Positions 56,921 to 64,000 of a stretch of 64,000 bases of DNA are shown one piece after another (positions within the stretch are counted from its first letter, which is position 1; the number at the start of each line of letters is the position of its first letter). A model generated the notes under the pieces. It did no database searches and was not told the DNA's origin. It saw nothing but the letters and a program-made list of their open reading frames with translations. Source of the DNA: RGIG4074 sp964615285 (GTDB lineage: Bacteria; Bacillota; Clostridia; Christensenellales; Borkfalkiaceae); NCBI GenBank assembly GCA_964615285.1, contig CAZTND010000001.1:1-64000 (forward strand), in the 5' to 3' direction. A program made the position numbers and the translations under genes.

Positions 56921-58708
56921 TCAATCCTCCTTGCTCTTCTCCACGACGCGGTTCGCGCAGTTGGTGATATAGCCGCAGCTCTTGGCGGCGATCTCCCGCT
57001 TGAACTCCGCCGACAGGGCGGCGCCGCTCTTCAATTTTTCGCAAATGCCCTTTTCCGTCGCGTCGAACCAGTCGAGCAGCCCCTCTTTGAGGGCGGCGAC
57101 GTCCTCGGCGGAGATCCCCTCGAACGCCTGCCCCGTCGCCGCGGCGAGCAGAATGATCTGCCTGTATTCGGGCAGCGGGCTGAACTGCGGCTGGCGCAAA
57201 AGCGTCATCAGCGTCCTGCCGTACCCGATGAGCTTTCTGGTGCTCTCGTCGAGGTCGGAGGAGAACTGCATGAACACCTCCATCTCGCGGTACTGCGCAA
57301 GGACGAGGCGGATGACGCCCGCGACCGATTTCATGGCCTTGGTCTGCGCATCTCCGCCCACGCGGGACACCGAAATGCCCACGTTGACGGCAGGGCGCTG
57401 ACCCGAAAAGAACAGGTCGCTCTCCAAAAAGATCTGCCCGTCGGTGATGGAAATGATGTTGGTCGGGATATACGCCGAAATGTCCCCCGCCTGCGTCTCC
57501 ACGATGGGCAGCGCGGTCATGCTGCCGCCCCCTTTCTCGTCCGAAAGGTGCGCCGCCCGCTCCAAAAGGCGGGAATGCAGATAGAACACGTCCCCGGGAT
57601 ACGCCTCGCGGCCCGGCGACCGCCCCAAAAGCAGGCTGAGCGCACGGTAGGCGACGGCGTGCTTGGACAGGTCGTCGTACACGATGAGCACGTCCTTCCC
57701 CCGGTTCATGAAGTATTCCGCCACGGCGCAGCCCGCATAGGGCGCGATGTACTGCAGGGAAGCGGGGTCGCCCGCGAAGGACGCCACGATGACGGTGTAT
57801 TCCATGGCACCGCGGCGGCGCAGGTTTTCGGCCAGCCTGGCGACCGCGCTCGCCTTCTGGCCGATCGCCACATAGATGCAGATGACGTCCTGCCCCTTCT
57901 GGTTGAGGATGGTATCCACGGCAATGGCGGTCTTGCCCGTCTGCCTGTCGCCGATGATGAGTTCCCGCTGGCCCCTGCCGATGGGAAACATGCTGTCGAT
58001 GGCAAGGATGCCCGTCTTGAGCGGACGGTTGACGGGCTGGCGGTCGATGATGCCGGGCGCGGGCGTTTCGATGGGCATATATGCCTGCGCCTCGATGGGG
58101 CCGCCCTCGTCGATGGGAGAGCCGAGCGCATCGATGACCCTGCCGACAATCTTATCGCCGACGGGCACGCCCGCCGTCTTGCCCGTGCGCATGACGGAAC
58201 CGCCCTCCTGCAGTTCGCGGTCGTCGCCGAACACGATGCAACCGACTTCGTCCTCGGACAGTTCCTGCACCATGCCCTTGACCCCGTTTTCAAAGACGAC
58301 GATCTCGCCGTATTCCGCCAGTTCAAGACCGCTCACCCGCGCGATGCCGTCGCCGACGGACAGGATCTTTCCCGTCTCGCGCGCGCCGAACGCCATCGAC
58401 CAGCCGTCTATCGTGCTCTTGAGGTTTTCCACCGCCTCCTTGAGCATGGTGGTCACGCCCGATGAGGAACTCTTTTTGATTTCCTCCTTGAGCTTGTCGA
58501 TCCTGCCCTGTGCGGACCAATCGAACACGTTGTCGCCGTATTCCAGACGAAACCCGCCCACGACGGCGGGATCGATGATGATCTCTATCGTCGGGCGGAC
58601 GCCGTAAGTACGCTGCAAAAAATCGCCCAGCCCTGCCAGCTGCCTGTCGTCGGGCGGCGTGACGCAGTACAGCTTTGCCCCGCCGCCGCTCGTATTCTTC
58701 TCACGCAT
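56921..58708 (-). CDS. atpA: ATP synthase delta C-terminal domain fused to subunit alpha
   Basis: A 595-aa fusion. Residues about 11-78 match the C-terminal domain of the delta (AtpH/OSCP) subunit: KLYCVTPPDDRQLAGLGDFLQRTYG, then IDPAVVGGFRLEYGDNVFDWSAQGRIDKLKEEI, aligned with the delta pattern of IDPSLIGG...G..V.D.S..GRL..L. A short Ser-rich linker and helix (79-100) lead into a complete alpha subunit (P-loop GDRQTGKT at 253-260, arginine finger in ISVSRVGG, DGQIFLESDLFFSG). Usual alpha is about 500 aa. No separate atpH lies in the operon and the N-terminal six-helix domain of delta is not found. The ATG is three bases after the atpF stop; no good internal start with a ribosome site was seen that would release a normal alpha. 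Confidence 0.9.
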   Translation of the reverse strand: MREKNTSGGGAKLYCVTPPDDRQLAGLGDFLQRTYGVRPTIEIIIDPAVVGGFRLEYGDNVFDWSAQGRIDKLKEEIKKSSSSGVTTMLKEAVENLKSTIDGWSMAFGARETGKILSVGDGIARVSGLELAEYGEIVVFENGVKGMVQELSEDEVGCIVFGDDRELQEGGSVMRTGKTAGVPVGDKIVGRVIDALGSPIDEGGPIEAQAYMPIETPAPGIIDRQPVNRPLKTGILAIDSMFPIGRGQRELIIGDRQTGKTAIAVDTILNQKGQDVICIYVAIGQKASAVARLAENLRRRGAMEYTVIVASFAGDPASLQYIAPYAGCAVAEYFMNRGKDVLIVYDDLSKHAVAYRALSLLLGRSPGREAYPGDVFYLHSRLLERAAHLSDEKGGGSMTALPIVETQAGDISAYIPTNIISITDGQIFLESDLFFSGQRPAVNVGISVSRVGGDAQTKAMKSVAGVIRLVLAQYREMEVFMQFSSDLDESTRKLIGYGRTLMTLLRQPQFSPLPEYRQIILLAAATGQAFEGISAEDVAALKEGLLDWFDATEKGICEKLKSGAALSAEFKREIAAKSCGYITNCANRVVEKSKED

Positions 58709-58711
58709 GAT

Positions 58712-59395
58712 CTATCCGTTCACCTCTCTCAAAAATGCGTCGTAGACGGCGCCGTCGTCCGTGGCGCTCTTCCTGATCGCGGAAGCCGCCGCATCGGCGA
58801 CGATCTGCGCCAATTCTTCTCCGTTTGCCGCCGCGGGGCGTGCCTCTCTGCGCTTCAGCCGCTCCGCAAGCGTGCGCCGCGCCTCCTCGGAAATGCCCGC
58901 CAAACTAATGTTCTTATCCGCCAGGGCGAGATATTCGTCGTAGAGCGCCCTGTCGTTCTCGGCATTGCTCTGCAGGGCGAGCAGTTTTTCGGCGGAAGAT
59001 ACCACCATATGGGCAATATCGTCCCCCGCCGACGCGAGATATGCCACCCGTTCGCGCTCCGAACGTTTCTTGCCCTCCTCGACGATCTCTTCGGCGCGTT
59101 CCTGCGCTTCGGCGAGGATGGCGCTCTTTTTGTGTTCCGTCACGGTCAGAGCGCTCTTTTCGCGCTCGGCGAGTTCGTCCTCGAGCGCGGCGCGCTTCTC
59201 CTCGCATTCCTTTGCGACTTTTTCCGATTCCTCCAGCCGCGCGCGGTGCTCTTCGGCGGATCTTTCATATTTCGCCCTGCGGTCCGCCATGAATTTGCGG
59301 ACGGGCTTGAAGAGCAGGAAGGAGAGCCCTCCCGCCAGAATGATGAAATTAAACAAGTGCAGAAGGATCTGCTGCCAATCGATGTTCAGGGGCAT
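58712..59395 (-). CDS. atpF: ATP synthase F0 subunit b with C-terminal extension
   Basis: Peripheral-stalk subunit. The 227-aa protein has one N-terminal membrane helix (ILLHLFNFIILAGGLSFLLFKPVRKF) and a long charged coiled coil to about residue 160. About 67 more residues follow (ADKNISLAGISEEARRTLAERL... to DAFLREVNG), three predicted helices separated by an Ala-rich link; ordinary b subunits are about 160-175 aa. The gene sits where atpF-atpH would be, so the tail may replace or derive from part of delta, though I see no clear sequence match to the delta N-terminal domain. Confidence 0.92.
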   Translation of the reverse strand: MPLNIDWQQILLHLFNFIILAGGLSFLLFKPVRKFMADRRAKYERSAEEHRARLEESEKVAKECEEKRAALEDELAEREKSALTVTEHKKSAILAEAQERAEEIVEEGKKRSERERVAYLASAGDDIAHMVVSSAEKLLALQSNAENDRALYDEYLALADKNISLAGISEEARRTLAERLKRREARPAAANGEELAQIVADAAASAIRKSATDDGAVYDAFLREVNG

Positions 59396-59457
59396 ACCGC
59401 CACCTCCTTGAAAAAACTCTCTCTTTTCCGGAACTTTTCCCGCTCACATCTTCCGCG

Positions 59458-59904
59458 TCAAACGACGAAGAGAAGCAGGAACGCGACGATCAGGGCATAA
59501 ATGACGACCGTTTCCAAAAACACCAGGCCGATCATGAGCGTACTGCGGATCTTTCCGTCTGCCTCCGGCTGGCGGGAGATGCCCTCCGCCGCCTTGCCGA
59601 TGGCGACGCCCATGCCGATGCCGCCGCCGAGGACCGCCAGCCCGATGCCGATGCCCGCGGCGAGGGGCGCCCAGGAAACGCCGCTCTCTTCCGTCTGCGC
59701 GGACTCTTCCGTTTCGGACGAATCCACCGCGCTGCCGGTGAAGGGCTGCGCTTCATTTTCCGCCGCATACGCCACGATTTGCGCGGACGGCGCGGACACG
59801 TTTGCCGAAGCGCCGAGCGTGAACGCGGCGATGCCCGCGCACAATACGCCCGCCAGTACGGCGATCATCACAAACAAACTCTTCTTCAACTTCAACGTCT
59901 TCAT
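59458..59904 (-). CDS. atpE: ATP synthase F0 subunit c with signal-peptide-like N terminus
   Basis: Rotor-ring subunit. The C-terminal 70 residues are a normal hairpin: helix 1 GIGIGLAVLGGGIGMGVAIGKAAEG, the loop ISRQPE, and helix 2 with the ion-binding Glu in GLVFLETVVIYAL. Before them lie a basic start, a hydrophobic segment (LFVMIAVLAGVLCAGIAAFTLGASA) and an acidic Ser/Thr/Glu linker of about 45 residues. Total 148 aa against a usual 70-90. The segment looks like a cleavable signal peptide that would place the c N terminus outside. The Gln typical of sodium-binding rings is replaced by Met, favouring proton coupling. GGAGG precedes the ATG. Confidence 0.92.
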   Translation of the reverse strand: MKTLKLKKSLFVMIAVLAGVLCAGIAAFTLGASANVSAPSAQIVAYAAENEAQPFTGSAVDSSETEESAQTEESGVSWAPLAAGIGIGLAVLGGGIGMGVAIGKAAEGISRQPEADGKIRSTLMIGLVFLETVVIYALIVAFLLLFVV

Positions 59905-59963
59905 AAAATATATCCTCCGTGGATCGAATAAATTTGAATACCGAAATGATTCCGGCGTCCGGC

Positions 59964-60905
59964 TCAACGTTCTGCTTTCGCGTGCGCACGGATGCCCCGG
60001 CGGCGGACGGCAAGGCCTTCATACGCCCTGTCGCCGTCGTGTCTGGACGGTTTGATCTTCCGCCCCGCGCGCTCTTTCCGCGCCGTGCCCTTTTGCCTGT
60101 GCTTTCGTTCGCTCACCTCTCCGTAATAGTTTGCCGTCAGCATGGTCAGCACATACGTCTGAATGACGGCATGGAGCAGTGTGAACAGCACCCCGACCAA
60201 CACGGGCAGGACAACGCTGAGCGCCAGCGTATAGTAGACCAACTCCGTCACCAGCAATCCGGAAAGCAGGGCGCCGAAGAGCCGGAAACTCATGGAGATG
60301 GGCAGCGAAAATTCCTTGATCGCGCCCACGAACCCGCGCGCGCCGTTGTTGACCACGCCCCCGCCCAGAATGACCAGATAGGAAAGACAGCCCAAAGCGA
60401 TGGCGGCATTGATGTCCGACAGCGGGGCGGACAGCGTGACCGTTCCGCCCGCGGCGGTGCCGACCTGCAGCCCGACGAGTTCAAAGAGGGTGCCGCAGAA
60501 GATGTAGGCGCCCGCCGCAAAGATGTAACAGCCGAGAAAGCGGTTGCGCTCCGGACTGTATCCCTTCGCCATATCGTCGAAAAATCCGACGACGGTTTCG
60601 ATGACGAGCTGGAATTTGCCGGGGATCTCCTTGAAACGGGGAATGGCAAAGATGCGCACGCACGCCGCGAAGAGGAGCAACGCCGCCGTCACGATGAACG
60701 ACGAGAGCACTGCGGGATTGACCTCCCAGCCGAACAGATCTATCTTCTTTTCTTCGTGGAGCACGGCGTCGGTCAGTTCCGCGGACAGCGTTCCCCGGTC
60801 GGGCGCCCCGACGAGGATCGCGCCGACGAGCAGCGCCGCCAGCACGGCGACGAAAACACATATCGCCACCGTCTTTTTGCTGAAAAACTTTTTGATCGCT
60901 CGCAT
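59964..60905 (-). CDS. atpB: ATP synthase F0 subunit a with basic C-terminal tail
   Basis: Proton-channel subunit. The 313-aa protein has five to six membrane helices, with the essential Arg in ISMSFRLFGALLSG and the C-terminal helix LLHAVIQTYVLTMLTANYYGEVSE. After this normal end come about 45 strongly basic residues (SERKHRQKGTARKERAGRKIKPSRH...), not found in typical a subunits. The ATG at 60905 has GGAGG 7 bases upstream; a GTG directly in front is also possible. First gene of the operon; no atpI is present. Confidence 0.93.
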   Translation of the reverse strand: MRAIKKFFSKKTVAICVFVAVLAALLVGAILVGAPDRGTLSAELTDAVLHEEKKIDLFGWEVNPAVLSSFIVTAALLLFAACVRIFAIPRFKEIPGKFQLVIETVVGFFDDMAKGYSPERNRFLGCYIFAAGAYIFCGTLFELVGLQVGTAAGGTVTLSAPLSDINAAIALGCLSYLVILGGGVVNNGARGFVGAIKEFSLPISMSFRLFGALLSGLLVTELVYYTLALSVVLPVLVGVLFTLLHAVIQTYVLTMLTANYYGEVSERKHRQKGTARKERAGRKIKPSRHDGDRAYEGLAVRRRGIRAHAKAER

Positions 60906-61254
60906 CACACAACCTCCTGCAAGTAAATACGTCGCATATTTTTTCTGCTATTTTCTCGACGCGAAAACCGTCTATATTTATATACCAAATAACTTATATA
61001 TATAAGGAATTCTTATCGCCTTTCCCCCGTCCGCTTACATGCACATTTTATTCTCATTTTCGGGCGCTGTCAACCGATGGACGCCCCTTTTCCGAATTTT
61101 TCAACCTCACGATTTTTTAGCAAAAACATAAACGAAACTTATATTTTATCCCTTTTCCGAAAAGTTTCACTCCCTTGCTGCGCCGGTTTGTTGCAGCCTT
61201 TCAAAAAAGGAAAACGGGGGACACCCGACAGGGGGTATCTCCCGTTTTTTACCA
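60906..61254. other. Intergenic region upstream of the atp operon
   Basis: No gene. It is AT-rich, has a perfect palindrome CTTATATATATAAG at 60993-61006, and carries the ECF operon terminator at 61206-61248. The atp promoter should be here, but no -35/-10 pair stands out. Confidence 0.6.
61206..61248 (-). terminator. Terminator of the second ECF transporter operon
   Basis: AAAACGGGGGA pairs with TCTCCCGTTTT (one G-U pair) and the minus strand continues TTCCTTTTTTG; it lies 7 bases after the ATPase stop. Confidence 0.75.
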
Positions 61255-62724
61255 TCAGTTTCCGACGCAATCTATCGCTTTTCTGCGGCGCTGTCCGCCG
61301 CCACAAAAAGTTCCGGCAAAATAAGCCCTTACAAGCGCTTTCCCGCCCCGCTCCGCCACGACCCCGCCGGCAATGAGATACGCTCTGTCACACAGCGCTT
61401 CGGCACAGCGCACGTCGTGCGTGATGGTGATCATCGTATTGCCCGACTGCCCGTGCAATTTGTTGAGCATCTCCACCATCTGGCACAGCCCGTCGTAGTC
61501 CTGCCCCACCGTCGGTTCATCCAAAAGCAATACTTCCGGTTCACACGCGGCGACCGCCGCGATGGAAACGCGCCGTTTCTGTCCCTCGGAGAGGGACTGC
61601 GGATGACGATCCCACAGATGTTTTACGCCGAATAATTCGGCAATTTCCGCGGCATACGCTTCGCTCTTTGCCCCGAAAGAAATTTCCTGCCGCACGGTGG
61701 GCATGAAGAGCTGGTAATCGGGGTTCTGATAGACGACGCCCACTTTTTTATACCAAGCTTTACTCCCCTTCGGCTTTTGTCTGAACTTTTCGTCTATGTA
61801 CTGCGTTATTTTGCCGCCTGTCGGCTTATACAGCCGCGCAAGCAGGCGCAGGAGGGTGGTCTTACCGCAGCCGTTCCCGCCGAGCAGGACCGTCCTGCCC
61901 CCCTTCGGGATTTCAAGCGTGATGTCTTTGAGTATCTCCCGCCCACTCTTCACCGAAAAGGCGACGTTTTGCAGGGTAAACGCAGGCATGGTGCCCTTGA
62001 ACGGCGTACAAGTATCCTCAATTTGCGCCGTCTGCTGTTGCAAATATTCCTGTCTGTTTTCGACCTTTCTGACCGTCTTGTTCCCGATGTGCCAGACCGT
62101 ATCGACGAAGGGCAGCACCATGTCGAGCCTGTGCTCGATGACGATGACACAGTAGCCCGCTTCAGCCAGCGAGCGCAACGTGCCCATCAGGAGTTTTGCA
62201 CCGTCCTTGTCCAGATTGGCAAGCGGCTCGTCCAAAATGATTATTTTCTGCCCCATCGCCAGCGTGCTTGCGGTGATCAGCCGCTGTTTCTGTCCGCCGG
62301 ACAGCGTGCGGCACTTCCACTGCGGCTCCAGCTTCATGAGATCGCAGACGATCTCGATCTGCTTTTGTATCTTTTCGGGCGGGAAAGCGAGGTTTTCGCA
62401 GCCGAATGCAATTTCATCCTCCACGATCTTCTGAATGATCTGTTCGTCGGCATTCTGCAGAACAACACCAACCTTGCGGCAGATGTCGCCCATCTTCCTG
62501 CCCTTTATATTCTCCCCGCCGACGAGCACTTCCCCCGAAAGTTCGCCGTAATTGACGTTGGGGATGATGCCGCTGACGATGTACATCAAGGTGGATTTCC
62601 CTTCCCCCGAATGCCCGGAAAGCAAAGTCACTTCCCCGTATTCGGCGGCAAAGTCGGTGTTTTCGAGTACCTTCGTCTTTCCGTCATAGGAAAAATTTAC
62701 GTTTTTTAATTCTATCGCGCTCAT
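61255..62724 (-). CDS. ECF transporter ATPase with two fused nucleotide-binding domains
   Basis: 489-aa duplicated ABC ATPase energising the adjacent ECF transporter. The first domain has SGHSGEGKST, LSGGQKQRLITAS and KIIILDEPLANLD; the second has GGNGCGKTT, the signature LSEGQKRRVSIAA and EVLLLDEPTVGQD. The domains are joined around residue 235-250. It overlaps the T-subunit gene as ATGA. Such a fused dedicated ATPase defines a group I type ECF system that does not share the ecfA1/ecfA2 module. Confidence 0.92.
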   Translation of the reverse strand: MSAIELKNVNFSYDGKTKVLENTDFAAEYGEVTLLSGHSGEGKSTLMYIVSGIIPNVNYGELSGEVLVGGENIKGRKMGDICRKVGVVLQNADEQIIQKIVEDEIAFGCENLAFPPEKIQKQIEIVCDLMKLEPQWKCRTLSGGQKQRLITASTLAMGQKIIILDEPLANLDKDGAKLLMGTLRSLAEAGYCVIVIEHRLDMVLPFVDTVWHIGNKTVRKVENRQEYLQQQTAQIEDTCTPFKGTMPAFTLQNVAFSVKSGREILKDITLEIPKGGRTVLLGGNGCGKTTLLRLLARLYKPTGGKITQYIDEKFRQKPKGSKAWYKKVGVVYQNPDYQLFMPTVRQEISFGAKSEAYAAEIAELFGVKHLWDRHPQSLSEGQKRRVSIAAVAACEPEVLLLDEPTVGQDYDGLCQMVEMLNKLHGQSGNTMITITHDVRCAEALCDRAYLIAGGVVAERGGKALVRAYFAGTFCGGGQRRRKAIDCVGN

Positions 62725-63392
62725 AACACGATCACCAGCACCGCGCCCGCGATCAGACCGAGTACAAATACAATGTCCGACAGCGCGATTTGTTCCTTTT
62801 TATAGATGGTATAGCGCACCTTTCCGAGCGCAAAGCCGCGCGTTTCCACCGACAGCGCGAGCGTATCCGAGATGTTCACCAGTCGCATGACGAGCGGCAC
62901 GAGAAAGGCGCGGTATAAAATCTTTGGATTGAGCACGCTGCCCGCGCCGCGCGTTTTCATCGCCTCGCGCACGCGCTTTATCTCCCCTTTGAGCATCGGA
63001 ACAAAGGACATGGCGATGAGCATGCCGAGCGTGACCGAGCGAGGCGTATGCACCTGTGAAAGGCTGCGCGTCATTCTTACGGGCGTCGTGGACATGCCGG
63101 GAACGATGGCGAGGAACACCGCCCCGAAGCGGTTTGCCATTGCCCAGCCCGAATCGACGGTACCCGTCGCCGCGTAAAATATCCCGAAGAATATTCCCGC
63201 TACGATGATAAACATGGGCAGCGCGTGCAGGCAGGACTTCCGGCACCCGAACAGCAGCAGCCACACGAACACCGCTCCAAGAAAAATCGAACAGGCGAGC
63301 ATATCCGTTGCCATAACGAGCCCGAACACGATGATGAACAGCCCCGCGAGAATGGCGACGAGCGGATAGAGTTTTTTGTTCCACAGCGCCAT
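62721..63392 (-). CDS. ECF transporter T component (second system)
   Basis: 223-aa membrane protein with about five helices and the two coupling motifs MKTRGAGS and VETRGFALG that contact the ATPases. Similar in plan to EcfT but shorter and clearly diverged. Its start shares one base with the stop of the S-component gene (TAATG), and its end overlaps the ATPase start, so all three genes are translationally coupled. Confidence 0.9.
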   Translation of the reverse strand: MALWNKKLYPLVAILAGLFIIVFGLVMATDMLACSIFLGAVFVWLLLFGCRKSCLHALPMFIIVAGIFFGIFYAATGTVDSGWAMANRFGAVFLAIVPGMSTTPVRMTRSLSQVHTPRSVTLGMLIAMSFVPMLKGEIKRVREAMKTRGAGSVLNPKILYRAFLVPLVMRLVNISDTLALSVETRGFALGKVRYTIYKKEQIALSDIVFVLGLIAGAVLVIVL

Positions 63393-64000
63393 TACTTTTT
63401 CATGACTCCCGATTTTTTCAGTTCACGCGAAATGATGACGCCGATAAGCGCACCGACAAAGCAGATCGCCAAAACCGCAATGCTCATGCCGACCGCCATG
63501 CCTGCGGAAGAGCCGATAAACGCACTCACCGCCTGCCCCTCTTCGCCCGTCCAAGTATACAGGAAGCGATAGTAGATGTACAGGAACGGAAGCGTTGCAG
63601 GGAAATAGATCGTTCCCGCAAACAGGCAGGCGCCGTCCTTTTTATATCCTCTGAAAATGAGGAGGACAAGCCCTTCCGCAATAACGGCACAGATTAAAAT
63701 GCACACGAACATGACTGCATTCATGAACACGAGCACAACGCCGCAGCAGAGCGACATAAACAGCAACGCGCCCGGCTTTCTCACCTTCATCATACCGATG
63801 ACGGGGAAGATGGAAAATTGCAAACCGAGGCAGACCTGTATAATGCCGAACACGGGGATTTGCCCCACGAGCGGCATGATGGCGCCCGTCACGAGCATAC
63901 ACGCCGCCATGATGGCGAGGAATACAATGTCCTTAATCTTATATTTACGGAAAATTTTGTGTTCGTCGTCCTCCGCTTCCTTTGCAGGAACAGAAGCGAC
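63392..64000 (-). CDS. ECF transporter S component, MptD-like, partial
   Basis: Substrate-binding subunit of the second ECF system, cut by the window end (at least 202 aa; the N terminus is beyond 64000). The frame is open through KEAEDDEHKIFRKYKIKDIVFLAIMAACMLVTGAIMPLVGQIPVFG, and about six hydrophobic segments follow, resembling the MptD/Trep_Strep family of putative S components. The substrate is not known. It is the first gene seen of a three-gene unit S-T-AA. Confidence 0.8.
   Translation of the reverse strand, partial: VASVPAKEAEDDEHKIFRKYKIKDIVFLAIMAACMLVTGAIMPLVGQIPVFGIIQVCLGLQFSIFPVIGMMKVRKPGALLFMSLCCGVVLVFMNAVMFVCILICAVIAEGLVLLIFRGYKKDGACLFAGTIYFPATLPFLYIYYRFLYTWTGEEGQAVSAFIGSSAGMAVGMSIAVLAICFVGALIGVIISRELKKSGVMKK

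Noticed and set aside
59458..59904. Sodium-coupled ATP synthase
   Set aside because: The Gln in helix 1 that sodium-binding c rings need is Met here; only the Glu-Thr and Tyr of helix 2 are present.

Overview
The window looks like part of a draft or metagenome-assembled genome of an anaerobic, endospore-forming Firmicute of the class Clostridia with fairly high GC. Sporulation is shown by spoIIGA, sigE, sigG, yabP and yabQ. Anaerobic redox metabolism is shown by a single-chain pyruvate:ferredoxin oxidoreductase, the NADH sensor Rex and a minimal two-gene SUF-type Fe-S assembly unit. Most genes are on the minus strand in compact operons with ATGA-type overlaps. A 100-N gap at 46930-47029 is flanked by two identical 55-base sequences, which marks a scaffold join. 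I cannot place the organism below class level from sequence reading alone.

Layout. 0-6.1 kb (minus): mnmE, a membrane protein with an NPYN-repeat tail, truA, and the shared ECF energising module ecfT-ecfA2-ecfA1. 6.4-10 kb (plus): nifJ. 10.9-14.4 kb (minus): rex and valS. 14.5-17.1 kb (plus): an NMT1/SsuABC-like importer. 17.2-19.5 kb (minus): a very unusual fusion of an O-antigen polymerase/ligase-type membrane protein with an alpha/beta hydrolase. 19.6-21.3 kb: sufB-sufC. 21.5-29.0 kb: an M50-like protease, ppx, divIC, yabQ, yabP, typA, sigG, sigE and spoIIGA. 29.3-33.6 kb: a carbohydrate-binding-module remnant, a domain-reversed GH3 enzyme anchored at both ends, and a lipoprotein. 34.0-36.1 kb (plus): a divergent LytTR regulator and AgrC-like kinase. 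36.5-36.9 kb: ssrA (tmRNA). 37-44.7 kb: der-plsY and a long housekeeping operon lgt-pncB-divIVA-lspA-rluD-pyrR. 44.8-45.6 kb: folT under a THF riboswitch. 45.7-46.8 kb (plus): a DUF421/DUF4363 pair. 47-48 kb: a broken second GH3 next to the gap. 48.2-53.6 kb: tsaD, prfB, secA. 54.2-60.9 kb: an F-type ATP synthase operon. 61.3-64 kb: a second, self-contained ECF transporter running off the window.

How the genes fit together. FolT at 44.8 kb and other S components would use the shared EcfA1-EcfA2-EcfT module at 3.5-6.1 kb, while the 61-64 kb transporter carries its own fused ATPase and T subunit. Lgt and LspA in one operon mature the lipoproteins seen here. SpoIIGA processes pro-sigma E, sigma E should drive yabP/yabQ, and sigma G follows in the forespore.

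The most novel feature is the ATP synthase. There is no atpH gene. The C-terminal (stator-binding) domain of the delta subunit is fused to the N terminus of alpha, the b subunit has an extra C-terminal tail, the c subunit carries a signal-peptide-like segment and an acidic linker, and the a subunit has a basic tail. This suggests a rebuilt peripheral stalk, possibly with three potential attachment points per enzyme.
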